The notes beneath the pieces are model-generated. The model did not search any database. It was not told the DNA's origin and saw only the letters and a program-made list of their open reading frames with translations. A stretch of 64,000 nt of DNA, from positions 186,001-250,000 of the forward strand of contig NZ_JAOBPP010000019.1 in assembly GCF_025574465.1 (NCBI RefSeq), given 5' to 3'. The position numbers were made by a program, and so were the translations under genes. Numbering within the stretch: position 1 is the stretch's first letter; each line of letters opens with the position of its first letter. This document shows, one piece after another, positions 55,905 to 64,000 of the stretch. This DNA is from Kordiimonas aestuarii (lineage in GTDB: Bacteria; Pseudomonadota; Alphaproteobacteria; Sphingomonadales; Kordiimonadaceae).

Positions 55905-56010
55905 TATCGATCCTCGCCCCGGGCTTTGTGCCCGATTTTATTGATATATCGTGCTGATATAATAAAATAGAACAATACACTGTGTCAAACATGCAGAAAT
56001 ACCAGTTGCA

Positions 56011-56997
56011 CTAAACCGCGTACCGGTCGAGCGCTTCCAGCATTTCTTTCATGTCATATGGTAATTCGCTTTCGAATTTAAACCGCTCACCGGTTATCGG
56101 ATGCAAAAAACCAAGCACGCGGGCATGCAGTGCCTGCCGTTTAAACGCTGCGAGGGCGTCCCGTGCCCGCCCTTTGATTTTACCAGAAATCCTACCGGCT
56201 CGCGCATAAACCGGATCGCCAACAAGGGGGTGGCCGATGTGGGCCATATGCACCCGCACCTGATGGGTGCGCCCCGTTTCAAGCTGGCATTCAATCAGGC
56301 TTGCCAGCGGCGTACCCGCCTGTTGGTAATGTTTGATGGTGCGATAGTGGGTTGCGGCCCATTTGCCGCCGCTCTTCGTTACGGCCATGCGCTTGCGGTC
56401 TACCGGATGCCGGGCGATATTGCCCTCAATGCGACCTGAGGGCGGCACCGGATGACCTTTACAGACAGCACTGTAGAGCCGCTCAATGGAATGATCGGCG
56501 AATTGTTCCGCAAGGCCGTTGTGCGCCTTGTCATGTTTGGCCATGATCAGGAGGCCGCTGGTTTCCTTGTCGATACGGTGCACGATGCCGGGGCGCTTGA
56601 CGCCACCAATGCCGCTCAGGCTGCCAGCGCAGTGATGCAAAAGCGCATTTACAAGCGTCCCGTCCGGGCTGCCGGGGGCAGGGTGCACGACCATGCCCGC
56701 CGGCTTGTTGATGACGATCAGGTGCTCATCCTCGAAGATCACATCCAGCGGGATATCCTGCGCTGCCGGTATCGCCTCTTCCGGCATGGGAATATTTACG
56801 CTAAACACTTCACCTGGTTTGACCGAACGGGACGGGCTCTTTATTGTGCCCGGTGTGCCAACAAGCGCCACCTGACCTTCCTTGATCAGTGCTTGCAGGC
56901 GTGACCTTGACAGGTCAGGCAAGGCAGATGCCAGAAGCTTATCGAGGCGAAAGCCAGCTTGTTCGGTATCAACGGTTATTTGAAACATGTCGCTCAT
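56011..56997 (-). CDS. rluD: RluD-type 23S rRNA pseudouridine synthase
   Basis: This is a pseudouridine synthase of the RluA/RluD family. The 328 residues have an N-terminal S4 RNA-binding domain (GFRLDKLLASALPDLSRSRL) followed by the catalytic domain. NKPAGMVVHPAPG, the catalytic aspartate motif VHRIDKETSGLLIMAK and ECQLETGRTHQVRVHMAHIG HPLVGD are all canonical. The S4 domain and length favour RluD (helix 69 sites) over RluA. It shares a divergent region with the DUF6476 gene and lies upstream of rpoH. Confidence 0.94.
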   Translation of the reverse strand: MSDMFQITVDTEQAGFRLDKLLASALPDLSRSRLQALIKEGQVALVGTPGTIKSPSRSVKPGEVFSVNIPMPEEAIPAAQDIPLDVIFEDEHLIVINKPAGMVVHPAPGSPDGTLVNALLHHCAGSLSGIGGVKRPGIVHRIDKETSGLLIMAKHDKAHNGLAEQFADHSIERLYSAVCKGHPVPPSGRIEGNIARHPVDRKRMAVTKSGGKWAATHYRTIKHYQQAGTPLASLIECQLETGRTHQVRVHMAHIGHPLVGDPVYARAGRISGKIKGRARDALAAFKRQALHARVLGFLHPITGERFKFESELPYDMKEMLEALDRYAV

Positions 56998-57008
56998 GGA
57001 GACATCTT

Positions 57009-57470
57009 ATGATGGCGGAAGACAAAAAAGTCACGTCCGAGATTAACCCTTCTGAAAATCAGGGGTTTGATGAAAGCGGCAACATGCAGCAGCTCGGCGA
57101 GGAATTAAGCACTGTGGCGGATCAACATCGGGGCCTCAAAACAATCGTATTGGTCCTGGGGCTTGTGCTGGTCGCCTTGTTTGCTTTTGTGGTCTACGCT
57201 ATAGCAAACCGGGCGGCTGAGAGCCTGATGGAGCTTGAGAAGCCTGCTGGGGATACACCGATTGCTGCTATGGAGGCCGTGCCGGATATGGCGGCCGGTG
57301 CGCTTGCCGCTGGAGACTATCACGTGATGCGCCCGGAAGGCAGCGAACTTATGTCGGTGACCGGTAACGCCCGAGAGCTGATTTTTCACTTCCGTGATGG
57401 TGCCGGAGGAGATCTCGTTATCTTGCTGGATCGTTCCAGCGGGCGTCAAACACAGGTCAAAGTTCCCTGA
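57009..57470 (+). CDS. DUF6476-family single-span membrane protein
   Basis: This 153-residue protein has a charged cytoplasmic N-terminus, one membrane span at about residues 42-65 (LKTIVLVLGLVLVALFAFVVYAI split around it) and a periplasmic beta-rich tail ending GRQTQVKVP. It resembles the DUF6476 family of alphaproteobacteria; function is unknown. The start at 57009 has GGAG seven bases upstream. The TGA at 57468-57470 overlaps the apparent CTG start of the JAMM gene. Confidence 0.7.
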   Translation: MMAEDKKVTSEINPSENQGFDESGNMQQLGEELSTVADQHRGLKTIVLVLGLVLVALFAFVVYAIANRAAESLMELEKPAGDTPIAAMEAVPDMAAGALAAGDYHVMRPEGSELMSVTGNARELIFHFRDGAGGDLVILLDRSSGRQTQVKVP

Positions 57471-57910
57471 GCGCCGCCAAGGCCTCTGCCCTTGTTGCGC
57501 CCGGCATCATAAGTCGGCTGGAGCAGGAGGCCCGCGCGCGCCTGCCTGAGGAGGCGTGCGGCCTCATGCTTGGGCGTCGGCTTGGTGACGTTTTTCATAT
57601 TCATGAGATTGCTTTTAGCGCCAACACCGCCGGCGGTGACAGGCGTTCCGCCTTCGAGATAGACCCCAGCCTTTATATTGATTTGCATAAAGTTGCCCGC
57701 GCGGGGGGCGCAGACGTCATTGGCGTGTGGCACAGCCATCCGAGCGGTCGGGCGGAGCCGTCGGAGACAGACAAGGCCTGTTCGGTTGAAGCAGGGTGGA
57801 TCTGGCTGATCACTGCGGCAGTTGCTGACAAGTGTGAGACGAGGGCATTCTGTACTGACGACAAGAATCCGCAACTGTTTCAGGGCGTGGAAATGGCTAC
57901 AGTGTCTTAG
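57467..57910 (+). CDS. JAMM/MPN-domain metalloprotease with a non-canonical start
   Basis: This Mov34/MPN/PAD-1-type zinc isopeptidase has the full JAMM signature: Glu in LPEEACGLMLGR and H-x-H-x7-S-x2-D in VWHSHPSGRAEPSETD. Bacterial members remove C-terminal residues from ubiquitin-like sulfur carriers or process peptides. The conserved N-terminal part has no ATG, GTG or TTG. The frame is open from 57398 with the first ATG only at 57566, after the catalytic glutamate. I place the start at CTG 57467, which overlaps the upstream TGA (CTGA). Near-cognate ATC/ATA codons at 57506-57511 or a ribosomal frameshift from DUF6476 are alternatives. Confidence 0.75.
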   Translation: MSAAKASALVAPGIISRLEQEARARLPEEACGLMLGRRLGDVFHIHEIAFSANTAGGDRRSAFEIDPSLYIDLHKVARAGGADVIGVWHSHPSGRAEPSETDKACSVEAGWIWLITAAVADKCETRAFCTDDKNPQLFQGVEMATVS

Positions 57911-58028
57911 TGCGCTTTTCGCGCTCAAATCAATTGAAAAGCCGCCCTCTAGACCTATAGTCAAGGAAACGCTGGAACCGGGCGTGCCGAGGGAAGAGCC
58001 GCCACGAGTATTTTATGGGGAGCAATAC

Positions 58029-59657
58029 GTGTTAGGACAAATGCAAGACTGGCCGCTGCTGGTCTCGAAATTCATTGAGCATGCCGCCATCAACCACCCG
58101 AAGCGGGAGATTGTCTCCATGCTGCCGGAAGGTGGGCAATTCCGCTATACCTATGCTGAGCACGAGGTGCGGGCAAAAAAATGCGCGCAGGCGCTGCAAA
58201 AGCTGGGCGTTAAGTTTGGTGACAGGGTTGCCACGCTGGCGTGGAATAGTCACCGCCATATGGAAATCTGGTTTGGTGCCTCGGGTATGGGGGCGGTGAC
58301 CCACACGGTGAACCCGCGCCTGTTCCCGGAACAGCTTGTCTACATCATGAACCACGCCGAAGACAAAGTGCTGATGCTGGACATCACTTTCGTGCCGTTG
58401 ATCGAAGCCATTGCCGGGCATCTCACCAGCATCGAACATTATGTGATTATGGTGGGCAAGGACAAAATGCCGGAGACGAGCCTGAAGGGCGCGCTTTCCT
58501 ATGAGGAACTGGTTGAAGCCGAAGACGGAAACTATAGCTGGCCCGAGTTTGACGAAAACACGGCATGTGGCCTTTGTTACACATCCGGAACAACTGGCAA
58601 CCCTAAAGGCGTTCTTTATTCGCACCGCTCGAATTTCCTGCATACACTTCTGGCGCTCGCCGGCGATACGCTGGGGATTACATCGACGTCCGTGATTCTG
58701 CCTGTGGTTCCGATGTTTCATGCCAACGCGTGGGGTATTCCGTTCGCAGCGGCTGGCTCTGGTGCCAAGCTGGTGCTCAACGGCCCGCATCATGACCCGG
58801 ACACCCTGCATAACCTGATTGTGGAAGAGGGCATTACGGTCACGGCGGCGGTGCCTACCGTCTGGCTTGGCATGCTGAAGTACCTGCAGGCAACCGGCAA
58901 GGATATGGCGAAACTGACCACGGTGACGATTGGTGGTTCGGCTGCGCCCCGCAGCATGATCGAAGCCTTCCAGCGTGACTATGGCGTACGCGTCAACCAC
59001 GCATGGGGCATGACGGAAACAAGCCCGCTTGGTTCGCTGGGCAGCGAAAATGCAGCTATCCAGAGCCTTTCGGAAGAGGAGAAGCTGGATATCCAGTGCA
59101 AGCAGGGCCGGTCCGTGCTGGGGGTTGAGATGTCCATTCAGGATGACAAAGGCAACGCCTTGCCTCGCGACGGAAAAACATCAGGCCGTTTGATGGTGCG
59201 CGGCCCCTGGGTTGTGGAAAGCTATTTTCGCGGCGAAGCGGGTAACCTTCTTGAAGAAGGTAACTGGTTTGACACCGGTGATGTCGCCTGCATCGACGAA
59301 TATGGCTATATGCAGATCACCGACCGGGCGAAGGATGTCATCAAGTCAGGCGGGGAATGGATCAGCTCTATCGACCTTGAAAATGCTGCTGTCGCCCATC
59401 CCAAGGTGGCTGAGGCTGCTGTCATTGGTATCTTCCACCCAAAATGGGACGAACGTCCGCTTCTGGTCGTGGTGATGGAAGAAGGCCAGTGCGTCACTCA
59501 CGAGGAGATGAATGCTTTCCTTGCCGACAAAGTCGCCAAATGGTGGTTGCCGGATGATCTCGCCGTTGTGACGGAGCTGCCGCATACCGCGACGGGAAAA
59601 ATCTCCAAGAAAACGCTCAGGGAAACCTTCAAGGATTACAGCTTTCCGGAAGCGTAA
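58029..59657 (+). CDS. Long-chain fatty acid-CoA ligase (AMP-binding)
   Basis: This 542-residue adenylate-forming enzyme activates fatty or related acids to CoA thioesters. The P-loop [17 protein letters not shown] lies near residue 190. It is followed by [29 protein letters not shown] and the C-terminal hinge [17 protein letters not shown], and the lysine in [13 protein letters not shown]. The start is GTG at 58029 (protein [11 protein letters not shown], read as M) with GGGGAG six bases upstream. An in-frame extension to 57822 would overlap the JAMM gene. Confidence 0.92.
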   Translation: MLGQMQDWPLLVSKFIEHAAINHPKREIVSMLPEGGQFRYTYAEHEVRAKKCAQALQKLGVKFGDRVATLAWNSHRHMEIWFGASGMGAVTHTVNPRLFPEQLVYIMNHAEDKVLMLDITFVPLIEAIAGHLTSIEHYVIMVGKDKMPETSLKGALSYEELVEAEDGNYSWPEFDENTACGLCYTSGTTGNPKGVLYSHRSNFLHTLLALAGDTLGITSTSVILPVVPMFHANAWGIPFAAAGSGAKLVLNGPHHDPDTLHNLIVEEGITVTAAVPTVWLGMLKYLQATGKDMAKLTTVTIGGSAAPRSMIEAFQRDYGVRVNHAWGMTETSPLGSLGSENAAIQSLSEEEKLDIQCKQGRSVLGVEMSIQDDKGNALPRDGKTSGRLMVRGPWVVESYFRGEAGNLLEEGNWFDTGDVACIDEYGYMQITDRAKDVIKSGGEWISSIDLENAAVAHPKVAEAAVIGIFHPKWDERPLLVVVMEEGQCVTHEEMNAFLADKVAKWWLPDDLAVVTELPHTATGKISKKTLRETFKDYSFPEA

Positions 59658-59664
59658 GAAGACC

Positions 59665-60078
59665 ATGAACCCTGAGTTCAAAGATAAACAGGTGGAGGCG
59701 GCGTTTGCCGCTTTCGCGCATTCTGAGCGCGCACAACTGCACAAAATCCGCACACTCATTTTTATCGTGGCATCAAGCGACAGAGCTATCGGTCAGTTGA
59801 CAGAAACCTTGAAGTGGCGCCAGCCGAGCTACCTGACGGTACAGAGCGGCAGTGGCACGACCATCCGCCTCGGTGTGCCAAAGCAAGGCACCGCAGCGTT
59901 TTACGTGCATTGTGGCACCAGCCTGATTACGGATTACCAAGATATATACGGTGACCGGCTGACCTATGAGGGAAAGCGGGCGGTATTGTTCAGCGCAGAC
60001 GAACCATTGCCAATTGACCCGCTAACGCACTGTATTAGCCTGGCGTTGACTTACCATGCCCGAAAGGAAAAGCGCTGA
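59665..60078 (+). CDS. DUF1801-family protein
   Basis: This 137-residue cytoplasmic protein resembles DUF1801 proteins (YdhG/YjbR-associated fold). Segments such as LTETLKWRQPSYLTVQSG and TTIRLGVPKQGTAAFYVHCG fit the family, with the conserved Lys-Trp and Gly-rich strands. Function is unknown. It begins seven bases after the acyl-CoA ligase stop and converges on the DUF2842 gene. Confidence 0.78.
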   Translation: MNPEFKDKQVEAAFAAFAHSERAQLHKIRTLIFIVASSDRAIGQLTETLKWRQPSYLTVQSGSGTTIRLGVPKQGTAAFYVHCGTSLITDYQDIYGDRLTYEGKRAVLFSADEPLPIDPLTHCISLALTYHARKEKR

Positions 60079-60080
60079 TC

Positions 60081-60293
60081 TCAGCGGTGGCCGCGCCCCA
60101 TCCATTCAAGGATCTTGCGGGCCGGGAAAATCCACAGGATACCGGCAATCAGATAATAGATGGTCTGTATGACAAGCGAGCTTTCACTGAGCATGCTGCC
60201 GATGCCTGCCGCAAGAAATGCATAGGCGGTCAGGCCAGAAATAAGGGCGAGCATACCCCACAGGCTGCGCGTGGCTGGTTTGTTATCATTCAT
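60081..60293 (-). CDS. DUF2842-family membrane protein
   Basis: This 70-residue protein has two hydrophobic segments (about residues 12-32 and 42-57) and the conserved C-terminus FPARKILEWMGRGHR, characteristic of DUF2842. Function is unknown. The ATG at 60293 lies inside the last eight bases of the Nudix gene, with GAAGGG upstream, so the two are translationally linked. Longer frames are shadows of the Nudix gene. Confidence 0.8.
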   Translation of the reverse strand: MNDNKPATRSLWGMLALISGLTAYAFLAAGIGSMLSESSLVIQTIYYLIAGILWIFPARKILEWMGRGHR

Positions 60294-60738
60294 TTTTTTG
60301 CCCTTCCCGTGCGGCCATAGTTTGCGCCGCAAGTTCGAGAATGCGGCGGGTTTCACTCCATAGCGGAAGGGCAAGGGCTTCTTCAAGGCTAAAGAAGCAT
60401 GCATCCGATGCATCTGACCCGGCCTGAAGCGTGCCGCCCGTGGGTGTTGCCAGATAATCGATCAGCGTATAGTGATATTTGATATTATGGCCGTCTTCTT
60501 CCATCAGGTCGATAACATCAAGAAAATCCAACACTTTGATCTCAAGCCCGGTTTCCTCCAACGCTTCGCGTCGGGCGGTTTCAAGGACCGCCTCACCCAG
60601 TTCCTGCGCGCCGCCGGGCAGGCTCCAGCCACCGGCCTTTGGGGGCTTGCCGCGCTTGATTAGCAACACGTTGCCGCCCTCCATGATCACCGTGCCAACG
60701 CCAATAACCGGCCGTGTGGGATTTTCTCTTGCGTCCAT
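60286..60738 (-). CDS. Nudix hydrolase
   Basis: This 150-residue Nudix protein has the complete box G-x5-E-x7-R-E-U-x-E-E-x-G-U in GGAQELGEAVLETARREALE followed by ETGLE, which binds magnesium and hydrolyses nucleoside diphosphates linked to another group. The preceding PPKAGGWSLPGG is typical of the ADP-ribose/MutT-like branch. Substrate is unknown. The start at 60738 (MDARENPTRPVIG) is preferred over a much longer frame to 61491, which overlaps the SRAP gene in antisense. Confidence 0.9.
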   Translation of the reverse strand: MDARENPTRPVIGVGTVIMEGGNVLLIKRGKPPKAGGWSLPGGAQELGEAVLETARREALEETGLEIKVLDFLDVIDLMEEDGHNIKYHYTLIDYLATPTGGTLQAGSDASDACFFSLEEALALPLWSETRRILELAAQTMAAREGQKNE

Positions 60739-60813
60739 AAGGGGCTTGCTATTTCTTCGGTGGTTGATCGAATGCCCAATGTGCGGGCTCAAAAGCCCGG
60801 AGGCAAGGAACTT

Positions 60814-61506
60814 ATGTGCGGCCGTTATGTCTTTACAACGCCCAACGATGCGGTTGAACGGTTTTTTAATGTGCGTGCCGACGCACCCATCCCGCCAAAT
60901 TTCAATGTGGCGCCGACACAGCCCGTCCTGATCATCCGGCTGGATGAAAAGGGCGAGCGGGAAGTTGCCGCCGTGGAGTGGGGCCTTATACCGGAATGGA
61001 AAAAAGAACCGGGTGATAAACCGCTCATCAATGCGCGTATTGAGACAGTGAAGGAAAAACCGTCCTTCCGCTCCAGCGTCAAGCGACGGCGCTGTCTTGT
61101 GCCCTTTTCCGGCTGGTATGAATGGAAAAGCGTGGCGGGCCGCAAGCAACCCTACTACATCAGCCCGGTGAGCGAAGAGCCGATGGCGTTTGCCGGCATA
61201 TGGTCCGTGTGGCATGGCCCAAACGGTGACTTCTGGCTTGAGACCATGGCAATCCTGACCGCTGCCACGGAGGGGCCGATGTCCAGCCTGCACCACAGAC
61301 GCCCGCTTGTGGTGAAACCGAGGGATTATGAGGCATGGCTGACGCCACATGACCCGCTGCCGCGCGGGTTTCTGGAGGGGTTTGACTTTATGCCGGAGAC
61401 GGCCTTCCACTGGCGGCCGGTAAGTGCACGGGTCAATAATGTGCGCTTCAATGGGCCGGAATGTTTGGGCGCGCCCGAGGAAGAAACACAACCAAGCCTG
61501 TTTTAA
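60814..61506 (+). CDS. SOS response-associated peptidase (SRAP/YedK/HMCES family)
   Basis: SRAP proteins covalently trap abasic sites in single-stranded DNA through the N-terminal cysteine. The 230-residue protein starts MCGRYVFTTP, with catalytic Cys2 exposed after methionine removal. NARIETV carries the conserved Asn and Glu, CLVPFSGWYEW the active-site Glu, and SSLHHRRPLVV the histidine. The start at 60814 has GGAGG nearby. A GC hairpin (60784-60799) lies just before the ribosome site. It diverges from the Nudix gene. No LexA site is seen upstream. Confidence 0.95.
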   Translation: MCGRYVFTTPNDAVERFFNVRADAPIPPNFNVAPTQPVLIIRLDEKGEREVAAVEWGLIPEWKKEPGDKPLINARIETVKEKPSFRSSVKRRRCLVPFSGWYEWKSVAGRKQPYYISPVSEEPMAFAGIWSVWHGPNGDFWLETMAILTAATEGPMSSLHHRRPLVVKPRDYEAWLTPHDPLPRGFLEGFDFMPETAFHWRPVSARVNNVRFNGPECLGAPEEETQPSLF

Positions 61507-61515
61507 GGACAGTTC

Positions 61516-62319
61516 ATGACAGATTTTGAGGACAAAAACAGAGCAATTTATGTTGAGAAAGAGGGCGTTACCGGTTCCATCGTTCTCAACCGGCCAGACA
61601 AACGCAACGCCATGTCAGAGGCGATGTGGCGTGACCTGCCCAAGGCGGCGCAAGCGCTGGATGATGACTGCGACGTGCGGGTGATTATTGTCCGCTCCTC
61701 GTCGGATGCTGCCTTTTCAGCCGGTGCGGATATCGCGGAGCTTGAGGCTATCGCAAAGGACAGGGCGCGGCAGGAAAGCAATCGCGTAGCGATCAGGGAC
61801 GCGCAGCGCTCGCTCGCGCGGACAAAAAAGCCCACCATCGCGCAGATATCGGGCGCGTGCATGGGCGGTGGCTGCGGCATCGCCATCCACTGTGACATGC
61901 GCATTGCGGCCCGTGGGGCGCGGTTTGGTATCACCCCTGCGAAACTTGGGCTTATCTATCCCTTGAACGACACCAAGCAGTTGATGGATCTCGTGGGGCC
62001 TTCAAAAGCGAAAAGCATGCTGTTTACGGGGCGGATACTGGACGCCGAGGAAGCATTGCAGATTGGTTTGATTGACGAGCTGTGCATCCCGGAGGAACTG
62101 GGCACGAAAGTCACAGCCCTGGCGCGGCAAATGGCTGACGTTTCGCAGTACAGTGTGCGCGGGATCAAAACCCTGATACAGAAGATTCTGGATGGACAGT
62201 GTGACGATGATAATGAGGCGGCTGCGATGTTTCGGGATGCCCATGAAGGGGAAGATGCCGTGGAAGGCGTGCGTGCTTTCCTTGAAAAGCGACCGGCAGG
62301 CTTTCGCTGGAACGATTGA
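61516..62319 (+). CDS. Enoyl-CoA hydratase/isomerase-family protein
   Basis: This 267-residue crotonase-fold enzyme has GSIVLNRPDKRNAMSEAMW, AFSAGADIAELEAIA (oxyanion-hole AGAD) and QISGACMGGGCGIAIHCDMRIA (second oxyanion glycine). RFGITPAKLGLIYP follows. Where the family has catalytic Glu residues, the alignment is not certain by eye, so hydratase versus isomerase activity is open. It follows the SRAP gene by nine bases; an acyl-CoA ligase lies 2 kb upstream. Confidence 0.88.
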   Translation: MTDFEDKNRAIYVEKEGVTGSIVLNRPDKRNAMSEAMWRDLPKAAQALDDDCDVRVIIVRSSSDAAFSAGADIAELEAIAKDRARQESNRVAIRDAQRSLARTKKPTIAQISGACMGGGCGIAIHCDMRIAARGARFGITPAKLGLIYPLNDTKQLMDLVGPSKAKSMLFTGRILDAEEALQIGLIDELCIPEELGTKVTALARQMADVSQYSVRGIKTLIQKILDGQCDDDNEAAAMFRDAHEGEDAVEGVRAFLEKRPAGFRWND

Positions 62320-63141
62320 TCAGCTTGGCCGCAGGTCCCTGAAGTCAGGCACGATATAGAGTGCCGCCACATGAAGGGCAGATGCCGCGAACAGGATCAT
62401 GCCCGAAAATGCCATCGAAAACATATCGCCCATGCTTTCCGGCAGCACCGCAAGCAGGATGGGGGCGATGATCAGATCTGCCACGAAAGCAAGGAGGAAC
62501 ATCAGCGCAAGCGACGCGGTGATCGGCATCAGGAAAAAACGACCACGGCTCCACGCTGTCAAAATGGTGTCCTTACGGTCGCGGGCCTCCGCCGCGATGG
62601 CGAGATGGGCCAGTGAGGTAAAGGCAAACGCAGCCCATATCATCAGCACGATCGCGGTCATCATTACCGCATTGCCGAGGCCGCCAAAGCTTGCTGTCAG
62701 CGCGGCAGCAAGGGGCAAGCCAACGAGCGCCAGCAGGATTGTGAGGCCATTTGCCGCGATCATGTGCAGGAAGCTACGCAGGCCACGCCGGACGAAGGCC
62801 GCGATGCCACCCGCTGATGGTGTCAGGTTGCCAGGGGCGGCGGCTCGCGCCCACGGCACGATGAGAAAGGTCGTGACAGCCGTAACAAGCAGATGCCCGA
62901 CAAACAGGGTGGGGGCGCCCTCGCTGATTGCCGCGGAAAGGTCGTCTGCTACCGCGTTTGCAGGCTCGTTGCTGTTCAGGATGACGAGAATCTCTGCCAC
63001 AACCTGGGTTGCTGGCAGATAGAGAAACGCGGAAAGAATGCCGGAAAGCATGGCGAGTAGGAAAAAAAGCTGCGTACGGTTACGAAAGGCGCGCCAGGCA
63101 GCGCCGGTCAGGGAAACAAGTGTCGGTGTTTGAAAATGCAT
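62320..63141 (-). CDS. Multi-span integral membrane protein, unknown function
   Basis: This 273-residue protein has a short cytoplasmic N-terminus (MHFQTPTLVSLTGAAWRAF) followed by about five to six hydrophobic segments. The overall plan resembles Yip1-like bacterial membrane proteins, but no motif confirms that. Its stop abuts the stop of the convergent enoyl-CoA hydratase gene with no gap. Function is unknown. Confidence 0.65.
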   Translation of the reverse strand: MHFQTPTLVSLTGAAWRAFRNRTQLFFLLAMLSGILSAFLYLPATQVVAEILVILNSNEPANAVADDLSAAISEGAPTLFVGHLLVTAVTTFLIVPWARAAAPGNLTPSAGGIAAFVRRGLRSFLHMIAANGLTILLALVGLPLAAALTASFGGLGNAVMMTAIVLMIWAAFAFTSLAHLAIAAEARDRKDTILTAWSRGRFFLMPITASLALMFLLAFVADLIIAPILLAVLPESMGDMFSMAFSGMILFAASALHVAALYIVPDFRDLRPS

Positions 63142-63260
63142 CAGGTACGCCTTGGATGGATGATAATCGCAGCTTGGATGAATGACCGATCTGCGGGGCC
63201 GATTTGAACTTGACCATAACTACCCTAAATCAAATCCATACTCAATGCAGGGAGGCTCGG

Positions 63261-64000
63261 GTGTTTAAGGGACAAACAATCTGGATTACGGGTGCGTCGT
63301 CAGGTATCGGCGAAGCGTTGGCTTACGAATTTGCCGAGGCTGGTGCCTCGCTGGTGCTGTCAGCGCGGCGGCAGGCTGAGCTGGAACGCGTGAAAGCCGC
63401 CTGTGTGGGTAAAGGGCTTCCCGGCGCAGATGTACTTGTTTTGCCTCTTGACGTGACGGACGAGGCTCAGGTCACGGCTGCAGCCAAGGCGGCAAAAGAC
63501 TTCAGGGGCCATATCGACATGCTGATCAACAATGCAGGTATTTCCCAGCGTTCCCTGTGTGTGGATACTGATATGGCAACCTATCGCCGACTTTTTGAAG
63601 TGGATGTCTTTGGCCAGATCGCGCTTACGAAATCGGTGCTGCCGGTCATGCTTGAGCAAGGCCGCGGACACATGGTGGTGACGGCGTCCGTCGCGGGCAA
63701 GATCGGTGTGAGACAACGCACAGGCTATTGCGCCGCCAAGCATGCCATGATGGGATTCTTTGACGCCCTGCGCGCGGAGGTTGCCAATCAGGGGGTTAAG
63801 GTGACGACCATTACACCGGGCTTTATCCGCACCAATATTGCCACACATGCGCTCAAGGGGGATGGCAGCGAATTTGGCAAGGTGGACAAAAATATCGCGG
63901 GTGGCATGGATGTCAGCAAATGTGCCAAAGCCATCATGCGCGGCCTTGAGAAAGGCAAAAAAGAAATTCCGGTCGGGGAGGGGGCGGAAATGAAGGCCTT
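63261..64000 (+). CDS. Short-chain dehydrogenase/reductase (3' end beyond window)
   Basis: This frame is open to the right edge, starting at a GTG with GGAGG five bases upstream. The Rossmann motif TGASSGIG occurs near residue 10, MLINNAG near residue 94, and the catalytic Y-x3-K in YCAAK, followed by ITPGFIRTNI. The type resembles DHRS7-like classical SDRs. NAD(P)-dependent oxidoreductase function is safe, but the substrate is not identifiable. At least 246 residues are visible. Confidence 0.9.
   Translation, partial: MFKGQTIWITGASSGIGEALAYEFAEAGASLVLSARRQAELERVKAACVGKGLPGADVLVLPLDVTDEAQVTAAAKAAKDFRGHIDMLINNAGISQRSLCVDTDMATYRRLFEVDVFGQIALTKSVLPVMLEQGRGHMVVTASVAGKIGVRQRTGYCAAKHAMMGFFDALRAEVANQGVKVTTITPGFIRTNIATHALKGDGSEFGKVDKNIAGGMDVSKCAKAIMRGLEKGKKEIPVGEGAEMKA

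Noticed and set aside
57822..58028. N-terminal extension of the acyl-CoA ligase.
   Set aside because: It overlaps the JAMM gene and its residues do not match the family. The GTG at 58029 has a clear ribosome site.
1..64000. CRISPR arrays, prophage, insertion sequences, integrons or toxin-antitoxin pairs.
   Set aside because: No regularly spaced repeats, transposase, integrase, phage structural genes or typical toxin-antitoxin pairs were seen on reading the window.

Overview
The window reads as a chromosomal segment of an alphaproteobacterium. The evidence is gene order and family types: the end of the division cluster (ftsQ-ftsA-ftsZ), the uvrC-pgsA-moaD-moaE block, alphaproteobacterial SerC followed by SerA, hisZ next to purA, an RpoH-type sigma-32 beside rluD, DUF6476 and JAMM genes, and pal-cpoB-tilS-ftsH-folP-glmM. 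The order Kordiimonadales or a relative is possible, but that is only an impression. I support 66 protein genes (two cut by the window edges) and one tRNA. I see no phage, insertion sequence, transposase, integrase or CRISPR array, and coding density is high.

Layout. 1-3.5 kb: ftsQ (3' end), ftsA and ftsZ, then a terminator. 3.6-4.4 kb: a small secreted protein and an ArsR regulator with a perfect palindrome between them. 4.4-11.2 kb (minus strand): molybdopterin synthase, PgsA, UvrC, a 371-base gap with DnaA-box-like sites, FolB with a pteridine-reductase-like SDR, a Ca2+/Na+ exchanger and a GhrA-like reductase. 11.4-13.1 kb (plus): L32, an M48 lipoprotein protease and a DUF6869 protein. 13.1-17.0 kb (minus): nadC, nadA, an MBL hydrolase, a gap with two bulged hairpins, and a lone modA.

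17.2-21.1 kb (plus): an AdiC-like permease, a dimethylarginine-hydrolase-like enzyme, a Rieske oxygenase and a 4Fe-4S uracil-DNA glycosylase. 21.2-22.3 kb (minus): tRNA-Pro and a polyprenyl diphosphate synthase. 22.5-32 kb (plus): a TrmN6-like methyltransferase, S49 peptidase, chorismate mutase, methionine aminopeptidase, GlyQ, GlyS, PPDK and a PhyH dioxygenase. 32-33 kb (minus): YgfZ and a 40-residue membrane protein. 33-46 kb (plus): PyrC, LysE, Pal, CpoB, TilS, FtsH, FolP, GlmM, ThiD, an esterase, a serine hydrolase and a sulfotransferase.

46-55 kb: an EF-hand lipoprotein diverges from serC-serA, which has a structured leader. HisZ, PurA, and a pseudokinase-like protein with its small membrane partner follow. 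55-57 kb (minus): RpoH and RluD. 57-64 kb: DUF6476, a JAMM peptidase without a canonical start codon, an acyl-CoA ligase, DUF1801, DUF2842 with Nudix, SRAP, an enoyl-CoA hydratase, an integral membrane protein and an SDR running off the edge.

Most of the window is housekeeping: division, envelope, cofactor, serine, purine and pyrimidine synthesis, and translation. The least explained parts are the pseudokinase pair, the permease/hydrolase/Rieske operon, the JAMM gene with its odd start, the ArsR-linked secreted protein and several intergenic structures.
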